This document shows positions 12,192 through 25,490 of a stretch of DNA of 64,000 nucleotides, piece after piece. Positions within the stretch are counted from its first letter, which is position 1, and the number at the start of each line of letters is the position of its first letter. The translations under genes were made by a program, and so were the position numbers. The notes beneath the pieces were generated by a model. The model was given only the letters and a program-made list of their open reading frames with translations. It was not told the DNA's origin and searched no databases. Location of the stretch: assembly GCA_023974075.1 (NCBI GenBank), contig CM043800.1:21890218-21954217 (forward strand), read 5' to 3'. This DNA comes from Chaenocephalus aceratus (Eukaryota > Chordata > Actinopteri > Perciformes > Channichthyidae).

Positions 12192-14022
12192 TCACTCTAA
12201 TGGTTGGATGTTGTTAGCCTGTTGTAATGTACCACTGTGAGGGACCCTCTTGTTTGTGCTCATCTCTACCCCCCGCCCCTCCTCCTCCCTCCCTTCAGAG
12301 GAGTAATGCATTAGAGTCTGGTGTCTGTTCCTGGACGGGGCGTCCTTAAAGCGCAGGCCACAGTCTTCACATGCGTACAGAAGCCCCCCTCTGCTGGTGC
12401 CTGGGTTTGTTTCCCCTGACTGAGATTTGCTCTCATTACCAGCAACGGCAGAAACAGGACATTCTCTGGGATTTGTTTGTGAGTTTGTATCCAGACTGTT
12501 GGGTGTATTTAGCCCAGGAAAAGTCCTGGGGCGCCCAGGTTGACAACTACGACCTGCTGGACCTCGATCTACATCTCCAGCTCCTCCGTGTTGGGGGGCC
12601 AGCCCGTGGACTGTGCGGTGGTGGAAGCGGATCCCGGAGCGGTTGGAGAAGCCTTTGCCGCAGAAGCTGCAGATGAAGGGTCTCTCCCCTGTGTGGATGC
12701 GCATATGGGTCTTAAGAGCTCCTGACTGGGTGAAACATTTCCCGCACTGGCTACAGCAGTAAGGCTTCTCTCCTGTGTGTGTCCTCTCATGGGCCCGGAC
12801 CCCTGCAAGATGGGGAAACCCCCTGCTACAAAATCCACAGGAATACGGCCTTTCGCCTGTGTGAATCCGCCTGTGGATTTTCAGAGCCCCCGACTGGCTA
12901 AAACTCTTCCCGCAGTCCGAGCAGGAGTATGGCCGGGCGCCCGAGTGCACGTTGAGGTGGATGCGGAGATTGCTGTGGGAGTTGAAGGCTCTGCCACACT
13001 CTGTGCAGAGGAAACCGGATTGTTTGTGGGCGTGCTCAGAGCGCTGGTGCTGCAGCAACTGGGACGGTCTGGAGAAAGAGGCAGAGCAGTGCATGCAGGG
13101 ATGCAGCGACAACATGCTCGTAGGCGCCCGTCCTATTTCTTCTTGTTGCTGAGTGTGTGTTTGTCTGTGCTGGTGGGGGCAGGGGGGGGAAGAGCGCTGG
13201 CAAGGCAAGCAGGGGAAGGGGCCGGAGAGCTGAGGGCAAGGTAAACAAGACGCTATAGGACAGTGGTTGTGATGAAAGGGATGATAGCTGTGAGGAAAAC
13301 GGGAGTCAGTGCCTTCCTGGTGGCTCAGTATGTGGGTACAGGTTTGCGGGCGATGGCAACACAAGCAGGGAAACAAGGAGGGGTGGGACACGGGGCCCAA
13401 AGACCCTCTGGAAGGAGGAGTCTGGTCCGGGCTGTGAGTGTCTGCCCCCTCCGCCTGTGGCCGGCTGGACCCCCTGGTCTCCAGATCAGGTGTGGTGCTG
13501 CTGGGTTCACTGCTGAGGCTCATTGGAGCAGTCCTGCGGAGGTCTTTGGGGGGGCATACTGCATTAGAGCGTGGGGGTGAGGACATGGATTGTCCAGGTT
13601 TTAAAGTATCAGAGGAAGAAGGAGAAGTGGAGTAAGGGCAGCCAGGACAGGTACATGTGTTACGCACATCTGGACATATAAAGAAATATGAATTACAATA
13701 TAATAAACGCAAGAACATTATAGAAACCATCATTTTGAGCTCTTACCTTCTCTTCTGTCGTTGGCCGGCTCTATCTTCCTCTGTGATGCCCCAGACTGGA
13801 GCTGTCTGCTGGGCTCTGATTCTGACTTGTCCCGGGCAGATGGAGGTTGTTGTGGAGGTACAAGTGAACCATCTTTGAACCGTAGACCCTCACCTCCACC
13901 TCCAACAGCAGTTGCAGCAGCAACGCCCCATGCTGTGGTAAGCACATCTTGTTGATCCTTCAAGAAGTTTCCAGATGTGATAAGGTCACCAATGAACTGA
14001 TGCATCTCCATCCAGGAGCACG
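12192..14022 (-). CDS. gene A: seven-finger C2H2 zinc-finger protein
   Basis: Exons 13747-14022 and 12192-13669 join at a phase-1 intron. Starting at the ATG at 14011 they give 580 codons. The first exon encodes a non-finger domain (MEMHQFIGDLITSGNFLKD) I do not recognise, then a Gly/Ala and Ser/Pro stretch. The second exon begins with Cys-pair-rich sequence (CTCPGCP, CLCCHRP, CLPCPQ), followed by six C2H2 fingers in close array with TGERPY/TGEKPY linkers and one separate finger near the C-terminus (YACEDCGLRFKD). Linker type indicates sequence-specific nuclear DNA binding. An in-frame exon with good splice borders at about 15028-15072 could add residues ahead of the exon at 14022 (the join reads ..DATSTAS-ACSWMEM..), so the true start may lie further upstream. 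Ortholog not identified. Confidence 0.8.
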
Positions 14023-15162
14023 CTGCAAGAAGTACAAGGCACAGCTGAGAGTCTGAATGCATTTTCAAGATTCAAGGCTTTATGGTCATGTGCACATTAG
14101 CTACAGTGTAGATATGGCAATGAAAAACTTAAGTCACAGGCTCCTCCAACAGTGCAACATGAATATAGGACATATATCAAATAAAACAGATACATTTAGT
14201 GTATAGATAACCAAAAGTGCAACTGATTGTGCATTGACAAAGATGTATGTTGCTTATCTTTAGCTGAAACACAAGTTCCTCTCAAATGGACTGACGGGGT
14301 CTACTTACAATGTCGCTACACTTATTATTCATTTGCCCATGAATATAAACAAACGGTGTTGTTGTCCTCGGATGTACAGCTTAGCTTAAAACAACGATTT
14401 CCATATATCACACACTGAGGTTCAATGAAGGCCTAATAAAATGCACTTCTGTTTTCATATGATAACTTATCTACTGGAGCCTCCTCCCGTTAAAATCACC
14501 GTTACAAACATCGCGTCACTCGGCAGCAGACTTTGTATATCCGGGTTCTTTAATCATGTGACACGAGTTGGAGTCTTTCCATTTTTGTATTAAACAATAA
14601 ATGTTCACCACACAAAATAAACACTGATTGAATATTTAATATATTATTAATAATATTAAGCACGAAGGTATTTAATCACAGTAGATCAAACTACCAAATA
14701 AATTGTTATTCCTATAACATTTAAAAAAAAAAAAAGTTTAAGTATTACAGGTCAAATTAAACAGGAACGAGGAATTTAGATCCACCGGTTAGCATCTATT
14801 AGTCTGGCAATTGGCAAAAACCATGAAGGTAAACTTGTTTATTTTTAGATATGATAAAAGTAAAATCCGCAGACAGATATATTAAATAATCCGAATATCC
14901 GGAAAAAACAACAGAGCTCTAAAAGTTTCAAAAGGTAAGTTTTGAATTTGTGTTTGCCTCGTCTCAATCTCTATCTAGGTTGAAGATAAAATATTCAAGA
15001 TAAAGGCGAGCCCTAGTAAAAGACTTACCTGACGCTGTGGATGTAGCGTCAGGTACAGGTGGATGCTGTCTTCCTGTTTAATGAGACACAAGGATGTCTT
15101 TTTGGATTAAGAACAAACGAATGTCAACAAGACACACACTGATGTTGCATCAAGGACGACTG
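14023..15162 (-). other. 5' region / intron of gene A
   Basis: It contains a possible upstream exon at about 15028-15072 (acceptor TTAAACAG, donor GTAAGT) and, near 14062-14240, sequence resembling a common fish repeat (AAGGCTTTATGGTCATGTGC). No start codon was found in frame upstream of that exon, so the 5' end stays unresolved. Confidence 0.4.
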
Positions 15163-15851
15163 TTTATTTGTCTTCAGAAATACATGAAAAGATACCTGCA
15201 GGCTGTAAAGTTTCAGCAAATGACAAAGTGACAGAAAAGTATTGAACAGTACCATTTCTGCATTCATTAAATATTACACATTGTCTATATAAAGAAATGT
15301 TTATTTATACAAAAAAAAAAATCCAGTGTCTTTTCTTTCAACTATACACACATTCATTAACCTAAGGATTTCTCACTCAAAAACAAGTACGGAAAAAAGG
15401 TAGAAATTGGAAGTGTTTACATTGCATAGGCTTCAGAACAGCAACCGTACCCTTTTGCTCCGTTGGCCTAAGGGAAAAGCTTCATATGGAAATTCAAATA
15501 AAAGGAATGCCAGAAGAGGCAAGCGTTTGGAATGTTTTTTATTAATTATAAATAAACTAAAATATTTATTTTTCTAAGGTCCCGCATTAGAAACACACTA
15601 ATAGTGAAAGAATGACAAAAAATGCTTTTGCATACAAGGTTGATAAGCTAAGAAAAGGGGGTTGGATGGTAGAAAAAGGGATTAAGACAGAAAAGCATAC
15701 AATGTTAGCATAACACCTCAATGTTTGTTTTGCAGGGCCACAGGTACAGCAGTCTGTTGCAGAATTTAAACACACCCTACAGTAGGATATGTGACAACTC
15801 TTTTTATTTTGCCCTTAACAAAATGTCAAATTTCTCTACATCAGCATAGTT
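15163..15851 (-). other. 3' untranslated region of gene B
   Basis: AT-rich sequence after the gene B stop. On the - strand, AATAAA lies at 15163-15168 (TTTATT on +) and is a plausible transcript end, placing it just before the 5' exon candidate of gene A. Confidence 0.45.
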
Positions 15852-18800
15852 TCAAATATCAACATCCATCTTAATTTCTTTCTCAGTCAGCTGACAAGAT
15901 GTGGATGATTTTGGATCTCGATCAGGACCAGGAGATTTGGGCTCTTTCTTTATGTCTATTATAAGTCCAGAGGATGTTGTATTCACCTCAAAACTGGAGA
16001 GATCCATAGGATCAATTTTAAACTGCTTCACTTCTGAATATTTCTCTTCTGGGTTTGTCTTAACAATTGCTTTGCTATAACTATTTTTAAATTCTTTTGT
16101 TTCAGTGCCATTAGCCTCTCCTGTGGAGTCCCATTCTCCTGGCTCACTTTTAGGAAGAAGAGATATGTTGCTCGGAGCTGAGTTGGATGAGTTACACTTC
16201 TTGGACAAATCCAGAGGTGCTTCACACTCGGGATTGATCCCATTATCTAAATTCAGATGGCCATTTAGCGGCACTCCAGAGGTATGCGTTAGAGCTTCTT
16301 GAGGCTGGCCCTGCAGAGCTAGAACCGGTGGTGTAGGAGAGGATGCAGATGGGAGGTTGAGGCCGGGGGTTTGAGACGCACAGACAGGAAGAAACACAAC
16401 GAGATTGACGCCAGGAGGCGGCTGTTTGTCTAGGGTGAGCTTCCATAAACCGTCTGATGAAACAGAGCTACCAGACACACCAGTCAAAGGTCCTGGACTC
16501 CCAGAATGCTTCACTGGTTCAGCGGGGTTATTTAAAACGACAGTGGGCTTTGTTTCTGGTTTTGTTGGCTTCTTTGACTCTGGTTTTGCAACAACCTTTT
16601 TTGAATCCGATGAGGAGCTCTTTGAAGCCGGCCGCTTCTTGGGAGCACTCTAAAATGAGAAAAACAACAAAACATCCCAGTTACTCGATAAATTACAAAA
16701 CACAAGTGTCACGTGACGGTATAATCAACCTGGAGAGACCCATAACCCATGCTTGCGGTGGGTTTAAATTACAATTTTTACCATGGAACAGGAACTGGCA
16801 TATCATCTCTTTGATATTGATGTTTTTAGAACGCTTCCACAATTAAATGTATGTCCCCTGCCTTTTTGTCTACAAAACTAGATGACAATAATGTAATGTT
16901 GACAATGAAGCTGAAAACAAGCACAGTGGATTTGAATCTTTTTACTAGAGAGGACAGTGGAACATGTCTGTGTAAAGTTGTCATCCAGTGGTGTATCATA
17001 TTAATACAACTAATTTCATGTATTGGTGTATTATATGATCTGTATTTAATAGACCATCAGATATTGCTGCTTTGAAATGATACTGTACATCAACATAGTG
17101 CCCTGAACTCACCGCAGGCTGGGGTGTTTTCCCACAGGTCTTCAGGTGGCTGTCGTAGTTCTGCTGGTGGGGAAAGCCCACTCCGCAGCTCTGACAAAGG
17201 CATGGCGACTTTCCGGCATGACCCCCCATGTGGGACATCAACAGTAAGGCCGAGCGGAAACCCTTTCCACATTCAGCACACTTCAGCACCCTCTGGTGAG
17301 CCCCGGCATGTTTCTTCAGCTCTTCAGAAGTGTCGAATCTCTGCCCGCACTCCAGACATCGGATCTCGTCCCCTTTAGGCTCCTGGTTGCCCCAGCAGCC
17401 TGTGTCCTTTTTGTGCTGCTTGAAGGCCTCCTGACTGGGGAACTCTCTCAGACACGCCACACAGTGAAGGCGTTCAGGTTCACATTTGTGTTGGCGGTAC
17501 AGCTTTGCCAGGCGGAAGTGGCAGTGGCATCTTACGCAGGTGTAAGGCAACAAGCCTAGATGGGAGAAGCTGTGCTTCAGGAGAGCGTTCTTCTTAGTAA
17601 AGGTCTTTGTGCAGTCTGTGCATTTAAAATTGTGGTGGCAGGTTGTTCTCTGATGGCGCGCGAGAGATTTTGGAGAGTTAAAATTGCGGCCACATACCTC
17701 ACATACAACATCCTGCTTAGATTTGTGTAACATAACGTGATTTTTACACGCCTTTAGAGAAGTGAACACACGTTTGCAAAGGTCACACTCGTAAAACTCG
17801 TTTTCAAAGTGAGTTCTGGACAGGTGGTCTTTCAAGTCTTTCGGTGAGAGAAAACCTTTCAGACACACACGGCACTGGAGAACATCCACCTTGGCCTGGG
17901 CATGCGTACGCAAGTGGACTCGGTAGCTTTTTTTCTGGCAGAAACGCTTCCCACATTCAGCACAGCAGTATGGCCGAGCTCCTGTGTGCAGATTCATGTG
18001 GTCCTGGAGCTTGAATTTGGAGGACAGCTGGAGATCACAGACACTGCAGCTGTACTCCCCTGAAAGACCCAACTCTGTGGAAAAATTGGAAATTAATACC
18101 AGCTATATTTTATATTTTTGTTAAGAAATGCTATGAAAACACCTGAACCTGTTTCAGATCTCCCACCCTGCGGTTTCACTCAGCCCCAAGCCCATTATAT
18201 CCTGTGGTACACATTAAACATTAAAACAGGTCACAAATTAACCCAGCCCGGCACTGTATTTGTGCTACTTAAACAGCAGTACACATTTGTTGTGGGTCTA
18301 TTTTCAGCAGTTTGATAAGACAAATGTGGAGTTCTAGTAAACATTTACCACTACGGGACAGTGCTACGTCAAAATAATCACCCAGTGCAAAAGTGTGGTA
18401 CCTTTGGATGTCAAAACATTGAATCTTATCATGAGACAAAAACCAGATCAGCAATATCATTATTGTTTAAGACAGACTCTAAACAATACATTACTACTTT
18501 ATGTTGTGTGTCAAAAGGGAATGAGTCATACCATTGTTTAGTTCCTCCTCATCATCATCTTCATCATCCTCCTCCTCGTCGTCTTCGTCGACCTCTTCTT
18601 CCTCATACACATCACTGTCATCAGAGTCGTCCTCCATGTCCTGCTGCATTTCTGTTGAATGATTCTGTGTAGTGTTTCCTCCTTCGACATCTTTCTCCCT
18701 AGTGTCAGGCTGATCAGTTATTAGCTGTGGAAGGTCGGCAGGATGGTCAAGTCTTTGTAGGTGTGTGGTCGAAAGTGAGGGGGGAGACTGACTGGGTGTC

Positions 18801-18886
18801 TCTCCATCAGAGGTGGTCTCCGGCTGTAAGATGTCCGAATATCCCAACTCTGTTAGCTGGATATCTATGGTGTATTCAATGGACAT
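15852..18886 (-). CDS. gene B: eleven-finger C2H2 protein with two PxDLS motifs
   Basis: Exons 18532-18886, 17113-18074 and 15852-16649 join in frame to 704 residues. The start is the ATG at 18886, just after a splice acceptor near 18899; a non-coding exon with donor near 19000 precedes it. Residues 1-118 are acidic, ending in a long Asp/Glu tract. The middle exon carries about ten to eleven C2H2 fingers, several with irregular spacing (HQRTTCHH, HKKDTGC), from CSVCDLQLSS to CQSCGVGFPH. The last exon is disordered and Lys/Pro/Ser-rich, with PLDLSKK and PMDLSSF (PxDLS, the CtBP co-repressor docking motif) and IDIKKEP (SUMO-type). This fits a nuclear repressor; DNA target unknown. ZNF366 also pairs about eleven fingers with PxDLS, but finger sequences do not let me equate them. 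Confidence 0.82.
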
Positions 18887-20416
18887 GACTGCTGGCTGAG
18901 GAGGCACGAAGGGATATGGATCAGAAAATAGTTGAATAAGCATTCACAATTATAAGTTAACGTTTAAGACACAATATGTTCAGGTAATATCCCCCTTACC
19001 TGTCGAGCGACTACATCTGCCGCTGAAACTCGAGGTTTGCGTCCTTTTTTCTAACTCTTCCTTTCCTATCGAGCTTGTCTGACAACTTTTCCTTGGAAAT
19101 GCATTTTATGACGCACCTTTAATGCACCTCCCTTACCTGGCAGGAGGAACTGATGGTAGCACAGCGTGGCTTCAGGACAATACAACAACCTCCGTGTTAG
19201 CTTTGTGTCCCAAGGCGAAAGAGGAGCGACGTTTATAGGAAACCCCCACAAAGATGTGCCACCATGGTGTGGAAAGATAAGCGAAATAACCGACTAGCTA
19301 GCTGTACACTCATATAACCTGGTCACAGCATAGAGATAGATGGGTGTTTAATATTAGGAAAACAAATGAAGCACCACAAGGAGAGGAAACTCGTGTGGGC
19401 GCTCGAGCACACCTAGCGCCTCGGAGCGGTATTACATGATATTACAGGTGGAAGGATTTACCCAAAACAGTGCTCGAAAAAGTAATTACATCTTCTCAAA
19501 TGTAATATACTTCAGTGTATATTGTAGAAGTACAAGTACAATGCCTATAGCTCAATTCAGAGTCATGTGTATTAACGTATTGGGGCTTACAGCAATGACT
19601 AATGCATGTGTGTGTAGCCCCTCTTGATGTCACATTATGATACAAAAACCATGGATTTGACATCCATTCAAAAACAATTTGTAAACCATGTATACGCATT
19701 AATAGATAATAATTGGAGTTTATTATTTATGCTTTATCAATCTATGACCCAATTTGTATAATATATTTATTGGGCATTTCTTATATGCCAATTTAAAATG
19801 CTACTATTTGATTCGACAGGGAGTGCAGTGAAATGTAGGTTAGTGACCATATTCTAGAAAAAAAGCTACATTGTCCATCTTATAGGGATCTATAAAGCAA
19901 TGCTCTAAAATGTTTTTTAATAATTCATTATTTAGGGTTTATCGTTTTGTTTGATAATAGTAAATATCCAGGACTTTATCGTAATCCTTTTCTCATTTAG
20001 TAGTTGATAGTAAACGTTTTATAAGAGTAAACTTTTAGTATTGTGTAAAATGTACCCAAGTATGTGAGCTTAAAATATATAATAAATAATACATCATGGC
20101 TACTTGACTCCCTGTATGATATGACAGTACCTTAAATGTTAAACAATAAAGAGGCTCACAAAAATGTCTTGCAAGGTGTGAACATTGACAAACAGACAAG
20201 TTAAATGTTCGGCAGCCTCCCTTGAGATAGCATGTTTTATTAAATTCTTGCAGTGTCCAGACACATTGCAATGGTGAGAGAAACAATCCAATCAGTGAAA
20301 AACACATGATATACACATTTCAACATGGGACCCTAAAGCATTGAACAGTCATGAGTTCCATTTAAGAAATGTCTAAGACATGAGATATTATTCGAGTGAA
20401 ACATTAAGAGTATTTT
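18887..20416. other. gene B 5' exon and promoter area, then spacer
   Basis: A - strand splice donor (CGACAG/GTAAGG) near 19000 marks the end of a non-coding first exon of gene B extending to about 19070 or beyond. From 19260 to 20416 I see only AT-rich sequence with no exon-like frame. Confidence 0.4.
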
Positions 20417-21919
20417 TTTATTGTGGCAAAATCACATTGAAGCTGGAGCACTATGGCAAAAATATTTCTTTAGCAGGACATAATTGTCTTATTTTAAAAA
20501 TGATTCTTCAATGAGACTTAATTTAGAAAAGGAACATAATCAAAATATTGAGAGTAAAAAAATGCACTATATGAACCGGAAGCTGTACATAACACATTTC
20601 TTTTGACAAACTGTCTAAACATTCAAACATAGTATCTCTACTAGGCAGCTAATTTGCTTCAAAATATGAACTTACGCAATTTGAAAACAAAACAAACAAG
20701 AGGAAAACTTTCCACACCGAGTTTCACAACTCAAGTCACCAAGAAATAAACTCACACCACACTTATTATTTCACGCTTTAAAAAACTGAAACAAATCACT
20801 TAAACCGCTAATCAAAACACTGTTTTTACTAGGGATCGACCAATATGGCTTTTTCAAGGCCGATAGCGATACCGATTATTAGTAATCAAGGAGACCGATA
20901 ACCCATATACATTTGCAGTAAAATCAGAAAATCTTTGTGTCAAAATGTAGAATAACACAACTTCTTTGAAATGCCTTTTTATGTTCAATGAACTTTTCAA
21001 CATCTTAAAACTGGTTTCCTCTCTGTGACTCGAGTAAAGTAAATTAAGTAAAAATAAAATAAAAACTACTAAAACTTGTTCTGAACTTCTGATATTCGAG
21101 TCTCACTCATTTAGTAGTCCCAATTCAGCAGCACCAGATTGTGGTGCAGAAAGCAGAGTTGCTGCGAGGCTCCACTGGCAGCCGTCCCAGTGCGTCCAAG
21201 TATCTCCGCTGTAAGACGCTACCCCACGGTGCCTTTGTAACTGGGAAACTGATAGAATTGGATCATAAGATCGTGGTGTTTTTGCAACTTCAGCATAGGG
21301 GATTGGGATGTTTATTGAACTTCGGCTTTCAACTGATTTACCTTTGAATTACCGCTCACTGCTGCTGCTTGCCTCTGTCTGCGTTCTTCGCACCTGCCTG
21401 TAATCTGAGAAGGTCCCGCCTCTCTGGCTGGCTGCAGCCCGTAAAATCTTCAGTGTTGATTGACACTTCAGTAATAGCCTATCAGATAGCGCTGTGGGCG
21501 GGACATTGCTCGTGAACAGTGGTGACTGCAGCCAGAGAAACGGCTGCATCAGAGCCAAAGTTGTATCGGCAATTTGATAAAAAAAAAAGGCCGATACCGA
21601 TAATTTGTAAAATGCGGAATATCGGCCTTGTTAATCGGTCGACCCCTAGTTTTTAAAAATAAACTATGGTTTCTGGCAAAGGGAGTAGTAAATGTTTTTA
21701 ACAACATTTGGTTAGTCAATTTACAAGATGCATCCGTCCAAAATGTCAACAGTTCTTAATCAAACTCAACTTAAAATCCAAAGCTTGCTAAAACGTCATT
21801 CTCAAAATCATTCCAAACTCATCTGAAACCATCAGAACTCCTATGTTAAAAGAGAAAAAGCACAATTCCTGACTAAAATCTTCAAAAACCATAGACTTTA
21901 CAGGGTCCCCACGTCTCAA
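20417..21919 (-). other. probable 3' untranslated region of gene C
   Basis: From the gene C stop the sequence stays non-coding down to AATAAA on the - strand (TTTATT at 20417-20422). The hAT element at 20830-21648 interrupts it. Assignment as UTR is inferred from signal placement only. Confidence 0.4.
20830..21648. mobile_element. hAT-family non-autonomous transposon with 8-bp target duplication
   Basis: The ends are TAGGGATCGACC and GGTCGACCCCTA, imperfect inverted repeats that continue into GGCCGATA words. They are flanked by GTTTTTAC (20822-20829) and GTTTTTAA (21649-21656), a 7/8 target duplication. No transposase is encoded. It lies between the gene C stop and its likely polyadenylation signal, so it probably sits in the gene C 3' UTR. 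Confidence 0.8.
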
Positions 21920-23872
21920 TTATCTTTTTGCACTTGGGGTTTCAGACTTTTCCTCGGGGTGACTTTTCAGGTGAGCTTGTAAGGTTCGCTCACGGCCGAA
22001 GCTCTTCCCACAGGTTGGACAGGAGAGGCGGCCCACGGCGTGAGCTCGGGACATGTGGGCGTCCAGCTGCTCGGGACGGGCAAAGCTCTCTTCACATTCT
22101 TCGCAGGGATGGGCCTTCCGAGGGGCGTGTTTCTCCTTCTTGTGAGCACGGAGCTGAATCAAGCTGGGGAATGCCTGGTCACACTCAGGACAGGGGTGCT
22201 GACGGGCTGCAGGAGCAGCCTCTGCTTTAACTTTCTTCTCCTTTGCTGGAGCATCACTGTCATCCTCAGGACTCTTCGAATCTTCAGTTTCTGGTTTTGC
22301 TGCCACCTTAGGAGGACGGCCACGCTTTGCTCCAGCTGCCTTTCCCTTTTCTTCAGCTGGAGCGGCTGCTGCCTCTGATGTGCTGCTAGCCTTCTCTGCC
22401 TCCTCAGGCGCTTCAGGCTCATCCTTCTTCTTACGCTTTCCCTTCTTATCAGCAGCTGCTGCCGCGTCTTCAGCTTTGGTAGGCCGCCCGCGTTTCTTGA
22501 CAGATGAAGTGCTGCCGTTGCATTGCTGGCCTTCAGGGTATTTCTCCTGGTGTGCTATCAGCTCTGGTTCTGTTTCAAAGCCTTGACTACACTTCTTACA
22601 GCGATGGGTTTTCGCAGCATCCTCTGGCTGTTCTGCGGTCTCTACGTCAGGGCGGGGATGCTGGGTAATGCGATGAGTACGCAACAGTCCTGCACTCCTG
22701 AAGGTTTCATTGCAATCCTTACAAACCAACTGTTTCTCTGGACACACCTGTCGTCTATGGGCTGTGAGCTGTTATGTGACGGGTAAAAAAAATACAAAAA
22801 ACATTTAGTAAGAAATAGTGTATTTTAGTTTCAATATAGCCAGGGAAAATTACTTTTAAGCATGACACTCACTTCAGAGAATGTTTTAAAGCTCTCCTTG
22901 CAGTGCACGCATTTGAAGGGCTTATCGTCCTTGCTGTGTGTTGGCTGGTGCTGTGTCAGCTCTTCAGATGAAGGAAAAGTACGATCACACACATAGCAAG
23001 TGAACAATGTGTTTCCCTGTGAAGAAATACAAAAAAAGAGGGGCCAAAGTTAAAATAGGTTTGGCTAAATTGGTGAAATGTTCAGCCCAAGTTCTTCAGA
23101 ATCAAGTGATGTGCAGAAGCGTGTTTTTGGGCTATTGACCATTAACATGTATTAATTGTATGAACTTTATAACGTGAAGCTTATCTACATACTGTACATT
23201 TCAAGTGTAACTTGAAACACACAAGTGAATGTACTTTGGAACTATAGTTTTTTAGCATTACCATTACATTTTGACAAATGTTACATTTAACGTAATGTGG
23301 GGAACTGTGTACCCAAGAAACCTGTTACATTCATAATTTGAGGAGTAAAGGAACAGGCACTGCAAAATAAAGGTCATACAACTCAGTGTCAGAAAGTAGA
23401 GTTGGAAAAAGACTTGTCATTGAAACACCAATTTCAACTATGTTTATTTATGAACATTGTTGAATTCAAAAGTTCTAAAAAGACCCAAACGGTTACGCTT
23501 TGTAGTTATTATATGAACTGATAATGTCAAGCTTACCTGCTGAAGCTGTTGCTTATACTCTTCCCGATGGCTCTTTTTCATATGCCTCTCCTTGGCTTTG
23601 GCACTGCAGAAGGTGATGAAGCACTGGAAACACTGCAGGTTCTCATGCTGGTCTGGAAGGACATGAGCAAATTAGATAGACCAAGCAAAGAAAATCCAAA
23701 CTAAGTTATGACCATCGAAACACTTACAAGGTTGGATGGTGGTCGTTGGAGGTCCCTTAAAATTGATGGGTTTGTATGGTGCGGCTGGCTTTGCAGGGGG
23801 AACTTCGGGAGGTGGATCCGGCAATGCCCGTCCCATCACTATATCCTCTATGTTCAAAATATCCGAGTCCAT
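21920..23872 (-). CDS. gene C: C2H2 zinc-finger protein with two AT-hooks
   Basis: Exons 23728-23872, 23537-23652, 22873-23016 and 21920-22768 join in frame to 417 residues, starting at the ATG at 23872. A short Pro-rich N-terminus (residues 1-48) is followed by a finger CFQCFITFCSAKAKERHMKK, then CYVCDRTF and CVHCKESF fingers, the latter split by an intron before its His pair, and further fingers CKDCNETF and CKKCSQGF. A charged middle has two AT-hook cores (KKRGRPTK and AKRGRPPK) and a VKAE SUMO-type site. Three closing fingers end in CGKSFGRERTLQAHLKSH. AT-hooks plus fingers point to a nuclear DNA-binding protein. The first finger pair closely matches gene D. A non-coding first exon ends at 24605. 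Confidence 0.85.
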
Positions 23873-24604
23873 CCTGGTAAACTGGGTGGTCTCGACCGTC
23901 ACTCAAAACAGCTTGCTTAAAGAAGGCAAACACAACGACAAATGTACGTGAGGTTACATGACGTGGAAATAAAAGCGGGAACATATAACACGGTTCGATC
24001 AAACGTAACCCCACATTTCGTTGATTGCGTTCATATAGTTATGTTCAACAGACGACAGTGAACAAATACATTCCACGATAAGTTCATCTTTGATAAATAT
24101 AAAACAAAAATACATCGAAACCACAACGTATATTGCCCCAAGTGTATTTCACCTGTTTGTCTAGTAGTAGCAAACACCCAAGTTTCGGCTAACGCTATGT
24201 AACTGCTCGTAGGGCCGCTAGCTAGGCTAACTAGCACAATTTCAGTTCATCCGGCCTCTGGTTAACTGCCATGGGGCCTTAACGTGAACTTATCGAAAGC
24301 GGTAACCATAAACACAACCGATAACCGCTTAAGTGTTTAACATGTGCACGTAGCTAACGCTAATCATAAAGTACTGGGCTACCGAGCGGGCTAACGCCAG
24401 ATAGCATGCTAGCTACTAGTTAGCGCTAACAACACTGGCTGCCATTCAAAGAGAATCGAGGACTTTTCGTGCCTTTTCACGTATCAAGTTTTAACTAATT
24501 GTGTTGCGGCTACATGCCCCTGTCGTGTAACCATATGTCGCATGTTTGTATAGCCATAAAACCAAGTATTTAAAAAACCAAATGTAACATTTAGTAGACG
24601 TTAC

Positions 24605-24735
24605 CTCTAGCCGCTCTTTGAAAGGTAGTTTGACTGAATAAGAGTTGACCCTATAGAAATACAACGAATAGATCGGACACTTCCTGGTGGATGTGATAGC
24701 CGTTGGTACAGCTAAGATGGCTGCCGTGGAGTGTT
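24605..24735 (-). promoter_or_regulatory. gene C first exon and promoter area
   Basis: A - strand donor (GCTAGAG/GTAACG) at 24605 ends a likely non-coding first exon. Upstream lie CACTTCCTGG (ETS-like, about 24678) and AAGATGGCTGCC at 24714-24725, a YY1-type motif common just at housekeeping start sites. Confidence 0.45.
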
Positions 24736-25490
24736 CATTACATTATTGATAACATTTAAACAAAATATCAACAAATACAAATATAATATAAAATGAACTG
24801 GGAACGTTATGCATTATGCACTTTGCATTTTGTGCAGGAAGAAACACAAACATGTTCACGGACACGTTGAACATTACTTTATTACATTATAATAGCACTA
24901 TAACAAACGTTTCAAAATGTGACCGTACATTTAATACACTTAATTAACTAATACCATCATCTAAAATACGACAGATACAGATACAGTTATTTGTTTACGA
25001 TCATGGATTTGAATTTATCTCGTTTTCTATTCAATCTGATTCTATGTTTGGTCTATGTCACGTGACCCAAAACAACTCATTACATTTTCTATCGATGCTT
25101 TGTTAACCTCCCCTATAATAACATAATGCCAACAAGCTTACACCTTTATATATACAGTCTATGGCTTACACACAAAAGTGTAATATTTGTAGTATTTGTT
25201 TGACTTATATCTGCAGCATAACACAACTCTGTATAGGAGTTTTTGTATTAAATGTACAATTATTTCACTTTTACAATTATCTTCATGAAATTCACCACTA
25301 TTAAACATTATCAATACCTATTGCAGTGCAATTTCAATGCATAAATACATCGAATTTCTTTCAACACATTTTGACATGTAAAAGTAGAAAAAATAACACA
25401 AAAATGCAATAAAATAAAGATGGCTCAAAAATATGTCGGCAGTCTTCAAAAAAAGGCAAGATGTATCTTTTCATCTTTCTTTTATTGTAT
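24736..25490. other. intergenic spacer between genes C and D
   Basis: AT-rich sequence with no convincing exon, repeat or promoter. AATAAA on the - strand (TTTATT, 25491-25496) at its right edge probably ends gene D. Confidence 0.45.

Noticed and set aside
12371..13635. Several + strand frames over gene A
   Set aside because: They are shadows of the zinc-finger exon; the - strand has the conserved fingers and splice sites.
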